A stretch of DNA of 35,242 nt from Oscillospiraceae bacterium (GCA_020025715.1 JAHHRQ010000013.1:1-35242); one strand, 5' to 3'. Counted from the stretch's first letter, positions 1-9,395 are shown. Translations and numbers: made by a program. Notes: generated from the letters alone by a model not told the origin.

Positions 1-1
1 G

Positions 2-2809
2 GAATTCTGGCTATGTGCCGGTGCCGACCGCCCTGTAAGCTTCAGTGCCGAAAGCGGCGGCGTGAACAAATATCTCTCTCAGCCCTTTGTTAAGGCCGAG
101 ATACCCATGAGCCTTACGGCGGGAGAAAAAACGGATGTAAAATTTGCAATCTGCATAAGCCCCACAAAAGAGGGCGCATTAAACGGTTTAAGCAACATTT
201 TATCTTCTGATGAGCGGGGCACTATCCCCGGTGCAGCCGCCGCAAGGCTCGGGCTTAAAAGCGGAGAATACGGCGAGGCAATGGCAATGCTGCCCGCTCT
301 CCTATCCCCTTTAAGCAATGCCGCCCCGAGGCGTGAGCTGTGGCAGTTCGGCATTTCCGGAGATTACCCCATAATCTGCTGTGACGGCGAGGCGGTGGAG
401 GCAATAAGAATGTTAAATACCTTCTGCCTTCTAAAAAGCTGCGGACTTGATACCGACCTTGTATATCTCAGCTCTCAGGAGGGAGAATACCGCCGCCCGC
501 TCCACAGAAAAATTTCAGAAGCCCTTGCCGCTCAGGGTCTTGAAGCCCTCATAGGCGGCAGAGCAGGTGTTCACTTTGCACCCGAGAGCGGCGGAGAGAT
601 TATAAAAAGCAGGGCATCTTATATAGTAGGCGAAAGCCCCAAAGCCCTCTCCCCTATAAAAATTCCCTCATTCGGTGCGGTTCGTTCAGAAGAAGCCGTT
701 CCCTCTTACAGCAATAAGGACGGTGTTTTCTCCTTTACGGTTAATAATGACCTGCCGCCCCGTGCATGGCAGCAGATACTGACTAACGGTCGCTTCTCCG
801 CCATAGTCTCCGATTGCGGAGCGGGAGCCATGTGGCAGGAAAACGCCAGAGAGGCAAGGATAAACGAGCCTCCCGCCTCGGCAAGGGACATTTTCGGCAC
901 TGAGGCGCTGTGGGTGGATTTCGGTGGAAAGCGGGTCAGCCTCTTTGCCGCAAACGACAGTTTTCAGTGCAAGGTTTCCTATACCCCCGGTCTTGCCCGA
1001 TGGGAAAAGACTATTGGAGACAGGCTCATTCGTCTCTCTGCCTTTGTGCCCGCCGGAATTGACGGACGTATAATTATAATAGAAGGCGCAGAGGGTCTGC
1101 CCCTGTTCTGGGCCATGCAGCCGGTTTTGGGTGCCCCCGACCCATCCTCTTTAATCTGCCGATATGAAAACGGAGTATTCAGCTGCGAAAATCCCGAAAG
1201 CTATATAAAGGGCTTAAAGTTCTTTGCCCTTTCAAATGTCACCCCTCAGCAAACAAAAGAATTCAGTCCCGCCGCAATGAGTCTCAGCATGAGGGCGGAT
1301 AAAATCACTGTTCTTGTCTGCGGCACAGGCACAAAAAACGGTCTTAATGAGCTGAGTAAGCCGGAAAGCGCCCTTATGGCAATGGGTGAAACAGAGAAGC
1401 GCTGGCAGAATCTTCTGGGCAGATTTTCCGTAAACACCGGAAATTCTGCCTTCGACAGCTATATGAACCACTGGGCAGGCTATCAGAGCATTGCCTGCCG
1501 CCTTATGGCAAGAGGCAGTCTCTACCAGAGCGGCGGCGCATTCGGTTTCAGAGATCAGCTTCAGGACGCAGTTAACATTCTGCCCCTGTCAAAAAGCTAC
1601 GCAATGGAACGAATACTTGACTGCTGCCGTCACCAGTATGCAGAGGGTGACGTTATGCACTGGTGGCACCGGCACCCAGACGGTGACAAGGGCATAAGAA
1701 GCCGCTGTTCAGACGATTTGCTGTGGCTTGTGTGGGCGGTGTGCGAATATGTTAAGGTAACGGGCGATAGAGAAATTTTAAGGGAAAAAACCGAGTTTGT
1801 AATTTCTCCTGTTTTAAAACCGGATGAGCGGGAGCGGTATGAAACTCCCGAAAAATCCGCCGATACCGCCACCGTTCTCGACCACTGCCGCGCCGCCTTA
1901 AAATGCTGCATTGCTCGAGGCTTCGGCCCTCACGGTCTGCCGTGGTTCGGAAGCGGAGACTGGAACGACGGTCTTGACGGTGTGGAGGGTGAAAGCGTAT
2001 GGCTGGGCTGGTTTTTATCAATCTCCGCCCTCCGCTTTTCTGAGCTTTTGAAGCTGATCGGTGAAAGCGATTTCGGAGAATATTATGTTATTGCCGGAAA
2101 GGCAGGCAAAGCCGCAGATAACGCATGGAGCGGTGAATTTTATTTCCGGGGATATAATCTTGACGGCAGCCCCTTGGGCGGCAGTTACAGAATTGATTCC
2201 CTGCCTCAGAGCTTTGCGGCTTTCTGCCCCTTTGCCACAAAGGAACGGGTAAAAATCGCCCTGCATTCAGCCGTAACAAGACTTTTTGATAAGGAAAACA
2301 AGATAGTAAAGCTTTTTGACCCGCCGTACAGTCCCGACGAGAGATATGTGGGCTATATTATGAGCTACGGCGAGGGCTACCGCGAAAACGGCGGCCAGTA
2401 CACCCACGCCGCTGTATGGCTTGCCTCTGCCTGCTTAAAATCCGGCGTGGAGGATGAGGGCAGAAACATTCTGCTCACTCTGCTCCCCGAAAACCACGAC
2501 GGTAAAAAATATAAGGCCGAGCCTTTCGTGCTCCCCGCCGATGTTTATTCAGCTCAGGGTCACAAGGGCGAGGGCGGCTGGACATGGTACACTGGCTCTG
2601 CGGGCTGGTACTTCCATGTTTCAATCGAAGATCTGCTTGGTGTTAAGATTGAAAGCGGAGCTGTCAGCCTCTCCGAAAACCCGCCCGCTCATGTTCCCTT
2701 CATCCTCAACTGGACAGATTTTAAAGGGCAGAAGCACATTCTGCGCTACCCGGACACGAATGAATGTAACGGAAAATTCACTACCAATTTTCGGCATTTT
2801 ATGTTATAA
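2..2809 (+). CDS. GH94-family glycoside phosphorylase, 5' end outside window
   Basis: The reading frame is open from the left edge, so the GTG at 62 is probably internal and the protein is truncated by the window, not by mutation. About 935 residues are visible. A segment near 240-370 reads like the linker of cyclic-glucan-synthase/oligoglucan phosphorylases (RRELWQFGISGDYP). The C-terminal two thirds carry the GH94 (alpha/alpha)6 barrel signature: a RDQLQD motif, HWWHRHP, and GSGDWNDG, whose first Asp (codon 1958-1960) is the expected catalytic general acid. GH94 enzymes reversibly phosphorolyse beta-glucosides such as cellobiose, chitobiose or beta-1,2-oligoglucans, releasing a sugar 1-phosphate in the cytoplasm. 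The 'WQFGISGD' element favours the beta-1,2-oligoglucan or NdvB-like branch over classical cellobiose phosphorylase, but substrate cannot be fixed from sequence alone. The TAA stop lies inside the putative -10 box for the next operon. Confidence 0.88.
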   Translation, partial: EFWLCAGADRPVSFSAESGGVNKYLSQPFVKAEIPMSLTAGEKTDVKFAICISPTKEGALNGLSNILSSDERGTIPGAAAARLGLKSGEYGEAMAMLPALLSPLSNAAPRRELWQFGISGDYPIICCDGEAVEAIRMLNTFCLLKSCGLDTDLVYLSSQEGEYRRPLHRKISEALAAQGLEALIGGRAGVHFAPESGGEIIKSRASYIVGESPKALSPIKIPSFGAVRSEEAVPSYSNKDGVFSFTVNNDLPPRAWQQILTNGRFSAIVSDCGAGAMWQENAREARINEPPASARDIFGTEALWVDFGGKRVSLFAANDSFQCKVSYTPGLARWEKTIGDRLIRLSAFVPAGIDGRIIIIEGAEGLPLFWAMQPVLGAPDPSSLICRYENGVFSCENPESYIKGLKFFALSNVTPQQTKEFSPAAMSLSMRADKITVLVCGTGTKNGLNELSKPESALMAMGETEKRWQNLLGRFSVNTGNSAFDSYMNHWAGYQSIACRLMARGSLYQSGGAFGFRDQLQDAVNILPLSKSYAMERILDCCRHQYAEGDVMHWWHRHPDGDKGIRSRCSDDLLWLVWAVCEYVKVTGDREILREKTEFVISPVLKPDERERYETPEKSADTATVLDHCRAALKCCIARGFGPHGLPWFGSGDWNDGLDGVEGESVWLGWFLSISALRFSELLKLIGESDFGEYYVIAGKAGKAADNAWSGEFYFRGYNLDGSPLGGSYRIDSLPQSFAAFCPFATKERVKIALHSAVTRLFDKENKIVKLFDPPYSPDERYVGYIMSYGEGYRENGGQYTHAAVWLASACLKSGVEDEGRNILLTLLPENHDGKKYKAEPFVLPADVYSAQGHKGEGGWTWYTGSAGWYFHVSIEDLLGVKIESGAVSLSENPPAHVPFILNWTDFKGQKHILRYPDTNECNGKFTTNFRHFML

Positions 2810-2810
2810 T
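2802..2810 (+). promoter_or_regulatory. Extended -10 promoter for ymfF-ymfH-lgt
   Basis: TG-T-TATAAT is a perfect extended -10 element placed 27 bases before the ymfF start. No good -35 is seen at 16-18 bases upstream (TACCAA at best), which is common for extended -10 promoters. It overlaps the stop codon of the GH94 gene. The operon could also be read through from GH94. Confidence 0.45.
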
Positions 2811-2836
2811 AAGGTATTAAATAACGGAGGTGCCCA

Positions 2837-4135
2837 ATGGATTATTCAAGGACTGAACTGATGCCCGGCGTGTGGCTTACTCATCTGCATTCAGATAAAT
2901 TCAAGACCGCATGTCTGAGCCTTAATCTTCTGGCTCAGCTCAAAAGGGACAGCGCCTCAATGAATGCTCTCATACCTTATGTTCTCCGCCGCGGTACTGT
3001 GCAGTACGGTGACATGGAGGCCATTTCCGCAAGGCTTGATGAGCTTTACGGTGTTGCAATAGAACCTGTGGTACGCCGCATCGGCGAAATTCAGTGCTTC
3101 GGTTTTTATTCAAGCATACCTGAGGACGACTTTTTACCTGACGGAGAGAAGGTTTTAAGGGACAGCTGCTCCCTTATGGCTGAAATGCTCATTGCCCCGG
3201 CAACAAGAGGCGGTCTTTTCCTGCCCCAGTATGTGGACAGCGAAAAGGAAAAGCTTTTACAGATAATAAGAGGCCGCATCAACAATAAAGAGGGCTACGC
3301 AGTTTCCCGCTGCGTGGAGGAAATGTGCTGCTATGAGGACTTTGCGGTAAGCGCAATAGGCAGCGAGATTGAGTGCGAGGATATTCATTACAGAAGACTC
3401 ACAAAGCACTACCATGCCATGCTCCAGTCCTGCCCCATAGAAATTTTCTACTGTGGCAGAAGCCCGAAAAACACCGTGGTTTCCGCCCTTACCGACGCTC
3501 TTATGCCCCTTCCCAGAGGAGATATTGACTACGACATCGGCACCGATGTGCGCATGAATTCTCTGGAGGAAAAGCCCAGATACGTTGAAGAGGTTCTGGA
3601 CGTGGGACAGGGCAAGCTCTGCATGGGCTTTCGTCTCGGCGAGTGCATGGAAGAGCCGGACGTTGCAGCTATAAACGTGTTTTCCGCAGTTTTCGGCGGC
3701 GGCACCAGCTCCAAGCTTTTTGCAAATGTCCGTGAAAAGCTGTCTCTGTGCTATTATGCAAGCTCTGCCGTAAACATTGCAAAGGGCATTATGCTTGTTG
3801 CATCCGGCATTGAGTTTAAAAACTTTGACCGGGCCAAGACCGAGATTTTAGCCCAGCTTGACGCTATACGCGCAGGCGATATAAGCGATGAGGAGTTAAA
3901 CGCCGCAAAGAGCGGTGTTGCCTCCGATCTTCGCTCCTTTATGGATTCTAAGGGCGAGCTTGAGGGCTTCTACCTTACCCGCGCCCTTCAGGGGGAGGAT
4001 TACAGCCCCACAGATATGGCGCTGCTTGTTGACGAGGTCACTAAAGAGCAGGTCGTGAAGATTGCACAGAGTGTTGAGTGCGATCTGATTTATTTCTTGA
4101 AAGGTACGGAGGATGAGGAAGATGCAGAGCCGTGA
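2837..4135 (+). CDS. ymfF: M16-family peptidase-like protein YmfF (inactive subunit, EF-P modification)
   Basis: This 432-residue protein has the two-lobe layout of a single M16B unit (RRGTVQYGDMEAISARLDELYG near the N-terminus, GGGTSSKLFANVREK in the second half) but lacks the HxxEH zinc motif, so it should be catalytically dead. Its partner YmfH follows directly with a 23-base overlap. In Bacillus subtilis YmfF and YmfH are needed for 5-aminopentanol modification of elongation factor P, and homologous pairs are annotated 'EF-P 5-aminopentanol modification-associated'. It probably forms a heterodimer with YmfH, as inactive and active M16 subunits do elsewhere. The ATG is preceded by GGAGG at 2826-2830 with normal spacing. 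EF-P itself is not in the window, so the role is inferred from family pairing. Confidence 0.85.
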   Translation: MDYSRTELMPGVWLTHLHSDKFKTACLSLNLLAQLKRDSASMNALIPYVLRRGTVQYGDMEAISARLDELYGVAIEPVVRRIGEIQCFGFYSSIPEDDFLPDGEKVLRDSCSLMAEMLIAPATRGGLFLPQYVDSEKEKLLQIIRGRINNKEGYAVSRCVEEMCCYEDFAVSAIGSEIECEDIHYRRLTKHYHAMLQSCPIEIFYCGRSPKNTVVSALTDALMPLPRGDIDYDIGTDVRMNSLEEKPRYVEEVLDVGQGKLCMGFRLGECMEEPDVAAINVFSAVFGGGTSSKLFANVREKLSLCYYASSAVNIAKGIMLVASGIEFKNFDRAKTEILAQLDAIRAGDISDEELNAAKSGVASDLRSFMDSKGELEGFYLTRALQGEDYSPTDMALLVDEVTKEQVVKIAQSVECDLIYFLKGTEDEEDAEP

Positions 4136-5399
4136 ATACCCTGAAATAGGCGAAAAACTATACGAAGCAACCCTGCCTAACGGTTTAAGACTCAGGGTAG
4201 TTCCGAAGCCCGGTTTTTCCACATTTTTTGCCGCCTTTGCCGTAAATTACGGCGGCGCTCACCGGCGTTTTGAGCTGGACGGCAAAAAGCTTGATACTCC
4301 CGCCGGAATTGCTCATTTTCTTGAGCACAAGATGTTCGATATGCCCAGCGGTGACAGCGCCATTAACATTTTGACCGCAAACGGTGCAGACCCCAACGCA
4401 TTTACCTCCGAAGATGTGACCTGCTACTATTTTGAGTGCACCCACAGCTTTGAGGAAAACCTCCGGCTTCTGCTCCGCTTTGTTTCTACTCCCTACTTTA
4501 CCCCTGAGACCGTGCAGAAGGAGCAGGGCATAATAGGACAGGAAATCCGCATGGGTGAGGATGACCCGGGCGATGCCCTTTACTATAACCTTTATAAGCT
4601 TCTCTACCCCGAACACCCTGTTAAAGACAGAATTGCAGGCACGGTGGAGAGCATTGCGGAGATAAGCGACAAGACCTTATATGACTGCTACAACATGTTC
4701 TACCGCCCCTCAAACATGATTTTGTCTGTTGCAGGTGATGTGAACCCAGAGGCAGTTTATAAAATCGCGGAGGAAACCCTTTCTCACGAAAGACTCAGCG
4801 TTCCTGTTGCAGATTTTCCCGAATTCAAAACCATGCTCCCCGCTGAGAGCTTAATAAAGGAAAACATGGAGGTTTCCGCACCTCAGTTTATGATAGGTGC
4901 AAAGCTCCGCCCGGAAAAAGAGGGGGACAAAGCTTTAAGACAGGATCTTGTTGCAAAGCTCTCTCTCCGCCTGCTGGCGGGCTACTCCTCTCCCCTTTAT
5001 ACAAAGCTCTATGCCTCCGGCCTTTTAAGCCGTAACTTTGACTATGAGTGCAACGTTACAGCCGGCACCGGCGCATTGATTTTAGGCGGCGAGAGCCGGG
5101 ACCCCATGGCAGTTCTGGACGCGCTTAAAGAGGAGGTTTCCCGCATTAACAGAGAGGGTCTTGACCCTCAGCGCTTTGAGCGGGCAAAGAGAGCCACTCT
5201 GGGTGCAAGACTTCGCGGCCTTGAAGATTTTGAAAACGTCTGCGTTTCCCTTATCTTCTGTCTCTTCGAGGGTTACTGCGCCTTTGATGCCCTTAAGGTT
5301 CTGGGCAGTATTACTAAAGAGGAATGCGAGGAGTTTATCCGTGAGCATTTTGCTCCGGAGAGGCTTGCCGTGTCCATAATTGAAGCAAAGAGGTCTTAA
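4113..5399 (+). CDS. ymfH: M16B zinc peptidase YmfH (active subunit, EF-P modification)
   Basis: A 428-residue M16B metallopeptidase with an intact zinc site: H68-F-L-E71-H72 and the downstream Glu144 in a QEIRM context, 72 residues after the last His, as expected for the third ligand. The second half has the usual non-catalytic lobe (YSSPLYTKLYASGLL, then LRGLEDFEN). It overlaps the inactive partner ymfF, so translation is probably coupled. The pair is required for EF-P post-translational modification in B. subtilis; whether YmfH cleaves a protein there is not settled. The first ATG at 4113 has GGTACGGAGG just upstream; a second in-frame ATG three codons later is possible. Confidence 0.87.
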   Translation: MRKMQSREYPEIGEKLYEATLPNGLRLRVVPKPGFSTFFAAFAVNYGGAHRRFELDGKKLDTPAGIAHFLEHKMFDMPSGDSAINILTANGADPNAFTSEDVTCYYFECTHSFEENLRLLLRFVSTPYFTPETVQKEQGIIGQEIRMGEDDPGDALYYNLYKLLYPEHPVKDRIAGTVESIAEISDKTLYDCYNMFYRPSNMILSVAGDVNPEAVYKIAEETLSHERLSVPVADFPEFKTMLPAESLIKENMEVSAPQFMIGAKLRPEKEGDKALRQDLVAKLSLRLLAGYSSPLYTKLYASGLLSRNFDYECNVTAGTGALILGGESRDPMAVLDALKEEVSRINREGLDPQRFERAKRATLGARLRGLEDFENVCVSLIFCLFEGYCAFDALKVLGSITKEECEEFIREHFAPERLAVSIIEAKRS

Positions 5400-5400
5400 C

Positions 5401-6309
5401 ATGTTCCCAATTCTATTTCAAACCATTCAGCGTGATTCCGTAATCAGCTTTCCCATGTTCGGGGATTTTTCAATAAATCCCCCTGCTTACTTTACTATCT
5501 TCGGAAAAAACATTTACTTTTACGGCGTAATAATCGCGCTGGGTTTTGTGCTCGGTACTCTGTACTGTGCCAGAAACGCCCGCCGCTTCGGCATTAAGTC
5601 TGACGATGTGTACGACTTCATGCTCTGGACCATTCCCCTGTCCATAATCGGCGCAAGACTTTACTACGTTCTTTTCAGACTTCCCCACTATATCCAGCAC
5701 CCAAGCGAGATTTTCGCTATCTGGGAGGGCGGACTTGCCATATACGGCGGTGTAATTGCCGGAATTATAGTGGCAGTGGTGCTGTGCAGGAAAAAGAAAA
5801 TTCCCCTTCTTGCAATGCTGGATCTTCTGGTTTACGGACTTTTAATAGGCCAGATAATCGGCCGCTGGGGCAACTTCATGAACCGTGAGGCATTCGGTGC
5901 CCAAACCGATGTTTTCTGCCGCATGGGTCTTACCGCCCCTGACGGAACCCAGATTTTCGTTCACCCCACATTTTTGTACGAAAGTCTCTGGAACCTTGCC
6001 GGTCTTATCTTCCTCATTGTGTGGGAGAGAAAGGACAAGAGAAAATATGACGGCCAGTGTCTGCTGTTCTACTTCTTCTGGTACGGCATAGGCAGAGCAT
6101 GGATTGAAGGTCTGCGTACAGACAGCCTGTACATAGGCTCCACCAACATCAGAGTATCACAGGCGCTTTCCATAGTGCTTGCTTTGATATCATTTATTAT
6201 TCTTATTGTTCAGAGCCGCCGGGAGCATTCACCGGAAAAGCTCTTTGTTAATCAGGTAAAAGCTCGGAGCAGTGAGGAACAAACCCAAAACACCGATAAG
6301 GAGGAATAA
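5401..6309 (+). CDS. lgt: Prolipoprotein diacylglyceryl transferase Lgt
   Basis: Lgt transfers diacylglycerol from phosphatidylglycerol to the lipobox cysteine of prelipoproteins, the first step of lipoprotein maturation, in the cytoplasmic membrane. The protein is 302 residues with about seven hydrophobic segments and the Lgt signature at 154-166 (GRWGNFMNREAFG), the conserved YGVIIALG near 41-48, ARLYYV near 85-90 and HPTFLYESLWNL. The ATG at 5401 is chosen because AAAGAGG lies 8 bases before it; a TTG seven codons upstream would overlap ymfH and adds residues not typical of Lgt. The C-terminal 35 residues are a charged tail. Its substrates in this window would include the lipoproteins at 33852 and 34701. 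Confidence 0.95.
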   Translation: MFPILFQTIQRDSVISFPMFGDFSINPPAYFTIFGKNIYFYGVIIALGFVLGTLYCARNARRFGIKSDDVYDFMLWTIPLSIIGARLYYVLFRLPHYIQHPSEIFAIWEGGLAIYGGVIAGIIVAVVLCRKKKIPLLAMLDLLVYGLLIGQIIGRWGNFMNREAFGAQTDVFCRMGLTAPDGTQIFVHPTFLYESLWNLAGLIFLIVWERKDKRKYDGQCLLFYFFWYGIGRAWIEGLRTDSLYIGSTNIRVSQALSIVLALISFIILIVQSRREHSPEKLFVNQVKARSSEEQTQNTDKEE

Positions 6310-6312
6310 CAA

Positions 6313-6735
6313 ATGGCAAACTACAAGGATATATTAAAAGGCACTTTCGACAAGGTAGTCGATAAAGTTAAAGACGTTGCAGAAAACGGCACTGTCCGCG
6401 AGGTTATTGATAACGGAGTAGACAAGGCAAAGTCTTACAGCAAGATTGCAAAACTGTCTCTCCAGATGAACGGCGACACCGAGGAATTAAAGCGCGTTTA
6501 CACCGAGATCGGTAAGCTCTACTATCAGCAGCAGAAGGACAGCCCCGAGGGCTGCTTCGCTCCCTTGTTTTCACAGGCTGACGAGCTGAGCCGGCACATT
6601 ACCGCTCTCAGCGACGAGATAAAGGCAATGAAGGCAGAATGTGATGTGGACGACGACATCGACGTTGAAATCTGCGAATTTGAGGACGTGGTTGATGCCA
6701 CCGAAAACGACGGCAAAGACGAGCACGACGACTGA
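6313..6735 (+). CDS. Small acidic helical protein, function unknown
   Basis: A 140-residue protein starting three bases after the lgt stop, with GGAGG overlapping the lgt end, so it belongs to the same transcript. Residues 1-45 are amphipathic and Lys/Asp-rich (DILKGTFDKVVDKVKDVAENG), resembling a membrane-surface or coiled helix. Residues 46-110 form a probable alpha-hairpin with a LYYQQQ motif. Residues 111-140 are very acidic (over ten Asp/Glu). No signal peptide or membrane segment is present. Similar small proteins are common and unnamed in Clostridia. I do not recognise a function; a cytoplasmic, possibly membrane-associated helical protein is all the sequence supports. Confidence 0.75.
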   Translation: MANYKDILKGTFDKVVDKVKDVAENGTVREVIDNGVDKAKSYSKIAKLSLQMNGDTEELKRVYTEIGKLYYQQQKDSPEGCFAPLFSQADELSRHITALSDEIKAMKAECDVDDDIDVEICEFEDVVDATENDGKDEHDD

Positions 6736-6745
6736 TTAAAATTTA

Positions 6746-6782
6746 AGCCGCAAACTTAGTTTAAGTTTGCGGCTTTCTTTTG
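6746..6782 (+). terminator. Rho-independent terminator after the ymfF-lgt operon
   Basis: A 13-bp perfect stem (6746-6758 with 6762-6774) closes a three-base loop and is followed by TTTCTTTT. It begins ten bases past the stop of the small acidic protein. Confidence 0.9.
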
Positions 6783-6799
6783 CATTTTGATTAAAAGTG

Positions 6800-6828
6800 T
6801 TGCGGTCAGGTGGAATTTGGCGTATACT
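6800..6828 (+). promoter_or_regulatory. Promoter of the GT-C/GT2/GtrA operon
   Basis: TTGCGG at 6800-6805 and TATACT at 6823-6828 are separated by 17 bases, 33 bases before the ATG at 6862. It sits directly after the upstream terminator. Confidence 0.6.
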
Positions 6829-6861
6829 GTTTAGATAGAAATTTATTGTCGGAGGAAGTCT

Positions 6862-8454
6862 ATGAAGGAAAATCTCAGGAAATACGGCGCATTTTTTCTC
6901 GCTCTTATAATTATCGCCGGGGTGTATATGCTCTTTGCAGGCAGGAAATCCGGTATGTTTATAGATGAGATTTATACCTACGGTCTTTCAAACAGCCACT
7001 ATGCCCCTTTTCTCACTGACACTATGGAGGACGGCTCACTGGTGGATAAAACCCTCACCCGTCAGGATCTGCTGGACTATGTGAACGTCAACACCGGCGA
7101 GGGCTTTGACTTCGGCTCTGTCTATTATAATCAGGAGCAGGATGTTCATCCCCCTCTTTACTACTGGCTTTTCAACATTGTTTCCTCATTTACTCCCAAT
7201 GTGTTTTCCAAGTGGACGGGACTTATTCTTGATTTTGTGATTTTCATGCTGAGCCTGCTGGTTTTATATAAGGTAGTGCTCAAGCTTTTTAAAAGCCACG
7301 ATAACGCCGCCGCAGCGGTTATTCTTTACGGTCTGAGCAATTTAGGTTTAAGCTGTGCGCTGATGATAAGAATGTATGTGCTGCTCACCCTGCTGACGCT
7401 TACATTTATTCTGCTTATAATATGCCTTATGGAAAAGCCCCGGGCATATCTTTATCCCCTTATATTTTTAAACCTTTTCGCCGGTCTTATGACCCAGTAT
7501 TATTTTGTATTCTACGCCTTCTTCCTCTGCCTTGCATACTTCATATATGCGCTCTCAAAGAAGCAGTACAAAAACGCAGTTCTCTTTGCTGTCAGCGCTC
7601 TTTTAGGTGTTGCGGCACTGGTTGCTGCCTTCCCCGCCTGCCTTACTCAGCTTTTTGCAGATAAACTGGTTTCCGGCGGAAATGCGGTGCAGAACCTTAC
7701 TGACTTCGGGCAGTATAAGGACAGACTTCTTATATTCTACCATGAGGTGCAGCACGGTCTTAAAGCTGCCGTCTGCATCACCATTGTTCTTTTCCTCGGC
7801 CTTATTCTCAGCCGCAAAAAGATTAAAGCCGCCATGGAGGAAAAGAAGCTTTCTTTCGATTCCCTTGTTATTATAGTTCCCGCATTTATAACTCTCATTC
7901 TGGTCGCAATCATATCCCCTGTTCCCGAACAGCGCTATGTTTATAATATAGGCCCTGTGTTTATAATCGCCGTAAGCTTCCTTATTTATATTATTGAGGA
8001 GAGCTGGGGCAGAATTAACAGAGAATTCTGGGTGAAAAAGGGCATTTTACTGCTCACTCTGCTGTTTGCACTGGAATTTGCCCGCTACGTCCCGCCCCGC
8101 TACATGTATCCCGAATACAACGATTATAACGAAATCATGTCTCAGCACAGCGACGAGCCATGTGTATTTATGACCGACAACTATTTTTCCACAATCACCG
8201 AGGCTCTGGCACAGCTTTTATACTTTGATAACTTCTATGTTGCCAATGACCCCGACTCTGAGGGGCTGGATGATTATATAGCCTCTTTCGGAGATAAGGA
8301 CGAATGTGTGGTATATATAGATGTGAACAGCTTCTGGTCAAGCGGTTATGACCCTGAGGAGATGCTGCCTCAGCTTATCGACAGCACCGATTATAATTCT
8401 TACGAACTTTTATTTAAAAACGGCCTTACAGAGACCTACCTTTTACAGAAATGA
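6862..8454 (+). CDS. GT-C superfamily membrane glycosyltransferase (GT39/ArnT-like)
   Basis: A 530-residue polytopic protein with about ten hydrophobic segments between 10 and 410 and an extracytoplasmic C-terminal domain of some 120 residues. After the first membrane helix it carries D35-E36 in a MFIDEIYTYG context, the usual acidic motif of GT-C enzymes in the first external loop, and a DVHPPLYYWL element like that of GT39/ArnT-like proteins (PxxH/PPLY loops). GT-C enzymes use a polyprenyl-phosphate sugar as donor and transfer it outside the membrane to glycans, teichoic acids or proteins. The next two genes supply a polyprenyl-phosphate glycosyltransferase and a flippase-like protein, so this is probably the transferase of a three-part system. 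Start ATG follows GGAGGAAG. Sugar and acceptor unknown. Confidence 0.8.
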   Translation: MKENLRKYGAFFLALIIIAGVYMLFAGRKSGMFIDEIYTYGLSNSHYAPFLTDTMEDGSLVDKTLTRQDLLDYVNVNTGEGFDFGSVYYNQEQDVHPPLYYWLFNIVSSFTPNVFSKWTGLILDFVIFMLSLLVLYKVVLKLFKSHDNAAAAVILYGLSNLGLSCALMIRMYVLLTLLTLTFILLIICLMEKPRAYLYPLIFLNLFAGLMTQYYFVFYAFFLCLAYFIYALSKKQYKNAVLFAVSALLGVAALVAAFPACLTQLFADKLVSGGNAVQNLTDFGQYKDRLLIFYHEVQHGLKAAVCITIVLFLGLILSRKKIKAAMEEKKLSFDSLVIIVPAFITLILVAIISPVPEQRYVYNIGPVFIIAVSFLIYIIEESWGRINREFWVKKGILLLTLLFALEFARYVPPRYMYPEYNDYNEIMSQHSDEPCVFMTDNYFSTITEALAQLLYFDNFYVANDPDSEGLDDYIASFGDKDECVVYIDVNSFWSSGYDPEEMLPQLIDSTDYNSYELLFKNGLTETYLLQK

Positions 8455-8468
8455 ATGGAGACAAAGCA

Positions 8469-9395
8469 ATGCTTTCTGTGATTTTACCATCATATAATGA
8501 GGAAAAAATGATATCCACCGCCGCCGAAACCGTTTCGGCAATACTGGACAAAGCAGAAATTCCCCATGAGATTATCTTTGTGGACGACGGTTCCAAGGAT
8601 AAAACATGGGAGGAAATCGAAAAAGCCAGTGAAGTAAATTCCAGTGTTGTAGGCGTTCACTTCAGCCGCAACTTCGGCAAGGAATCTGCCATGTTTGCAG
8701 GTCTGGAGCAGGCTAAAGGCGACTGCTGCGTGGTTATGGACTGCGACTTGCAGCACCCGCCTGAGAAAATAGTTGAGATGTACAGGCTGTGGGAGCAGGG
8801 CTACGAAGTAGTTGAAGGCATCAAGGAGGACAGAGGCCGGGAGAGCTTCATGCACCGCTTTGCCGCCGGCTCTTTCTATAAGCTTATCTCCAAGGCCACA
8901 AACATTGACATGTCATCATCCTCTGACTTTAAGCTCCTTGACCGCAAGGTTGTGGACACCTTAAATCAGATGCCCGAGCGGAACGTTTTCTTCCGCGCCC
9001 TGTCCTTCTGGGTGGGCTTCAAGCGGGCTGAGGTATCATATAAGGTGCAGGAACGCACCGTGGGCGAGAGCAAATGGTCCACCCGTTCCCTTATTAAATA
9101 CGCCGTTACAAATATCGGCTCCTTCTCCTCCGCACCTCTCCATGTTATAACAATTCTGGGTATTATAATGATGATAATTTCCGTTGTAATGGGAGTTATC
9201 GCCCTTGTGCAGAAGTTTACAGGACAGGCTCTCGGCGGCTTTACCACTGTTATCCTGCTGCTTCTCTTCTCTGCAAGCATTATAATGATAAGCCTCGGTA
9301 TCATCGGCTACTACATTGCAAGAATTTACGATGAGATCAAAGGCCGCCCCCGCTATATAGTTTCCAAGGTATGCGGAGGTAAGAGAGATGAATGA
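8469..9395 (+). CDS. GT2 polyprenyl-phosphate glycosyltransferase (GtrB/CsbB/YkcC-like)
   Basis: A GT2 enzyme of about 308 residues. The N-terminal GT-A fold begins MLSVILPSYNEE and has the VDDGS nucleotide-binding motif and the D-C-D metal motif (VMDCDLQHPP). Two C-terminal membrane helices (roughly 225-250 and 262-287) anchor it. The family moves a sugar from a UDP- or GDP-sugar to undecaprenyl phosphate on the cytoplasmic face. Start: ATG 8469 is preferred because GGAG lies at 8456-8459 and because family members begin at this point; the ATG at 8451 would add six residues and overlap the upstream stop by four bases. The 3' end overlaps the next gene (ATGAATGA), implying coupling. Confidence 0.88.
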   Translation: MLSVILPSYNEEKMISTAAETVSAILDKAEIPHEIIFVDDGSKDKTWEEIEKASEVNSSVVGVHFSRNFGKESAMFAGLEQAKGDCCVVMDCDLQHPPEKIVEMYRLWEQGYEVVEGIKEDRGRESFMHRFAAGSFYKLISKATNIDMSSSSDFKLLDRKVVDTLNQMPERNVFFRALSFWVGFKRAEVSYKVQERTVGESKWSTRSLIKYAVTNIGSFSSAPLHVITILGIIMMIISVVMGVIALVQKFTGQALGGFTTVILLLLFSASIIMISLGIIGYYIARIYDEIKGRPRYIVSKVCGGKRDE

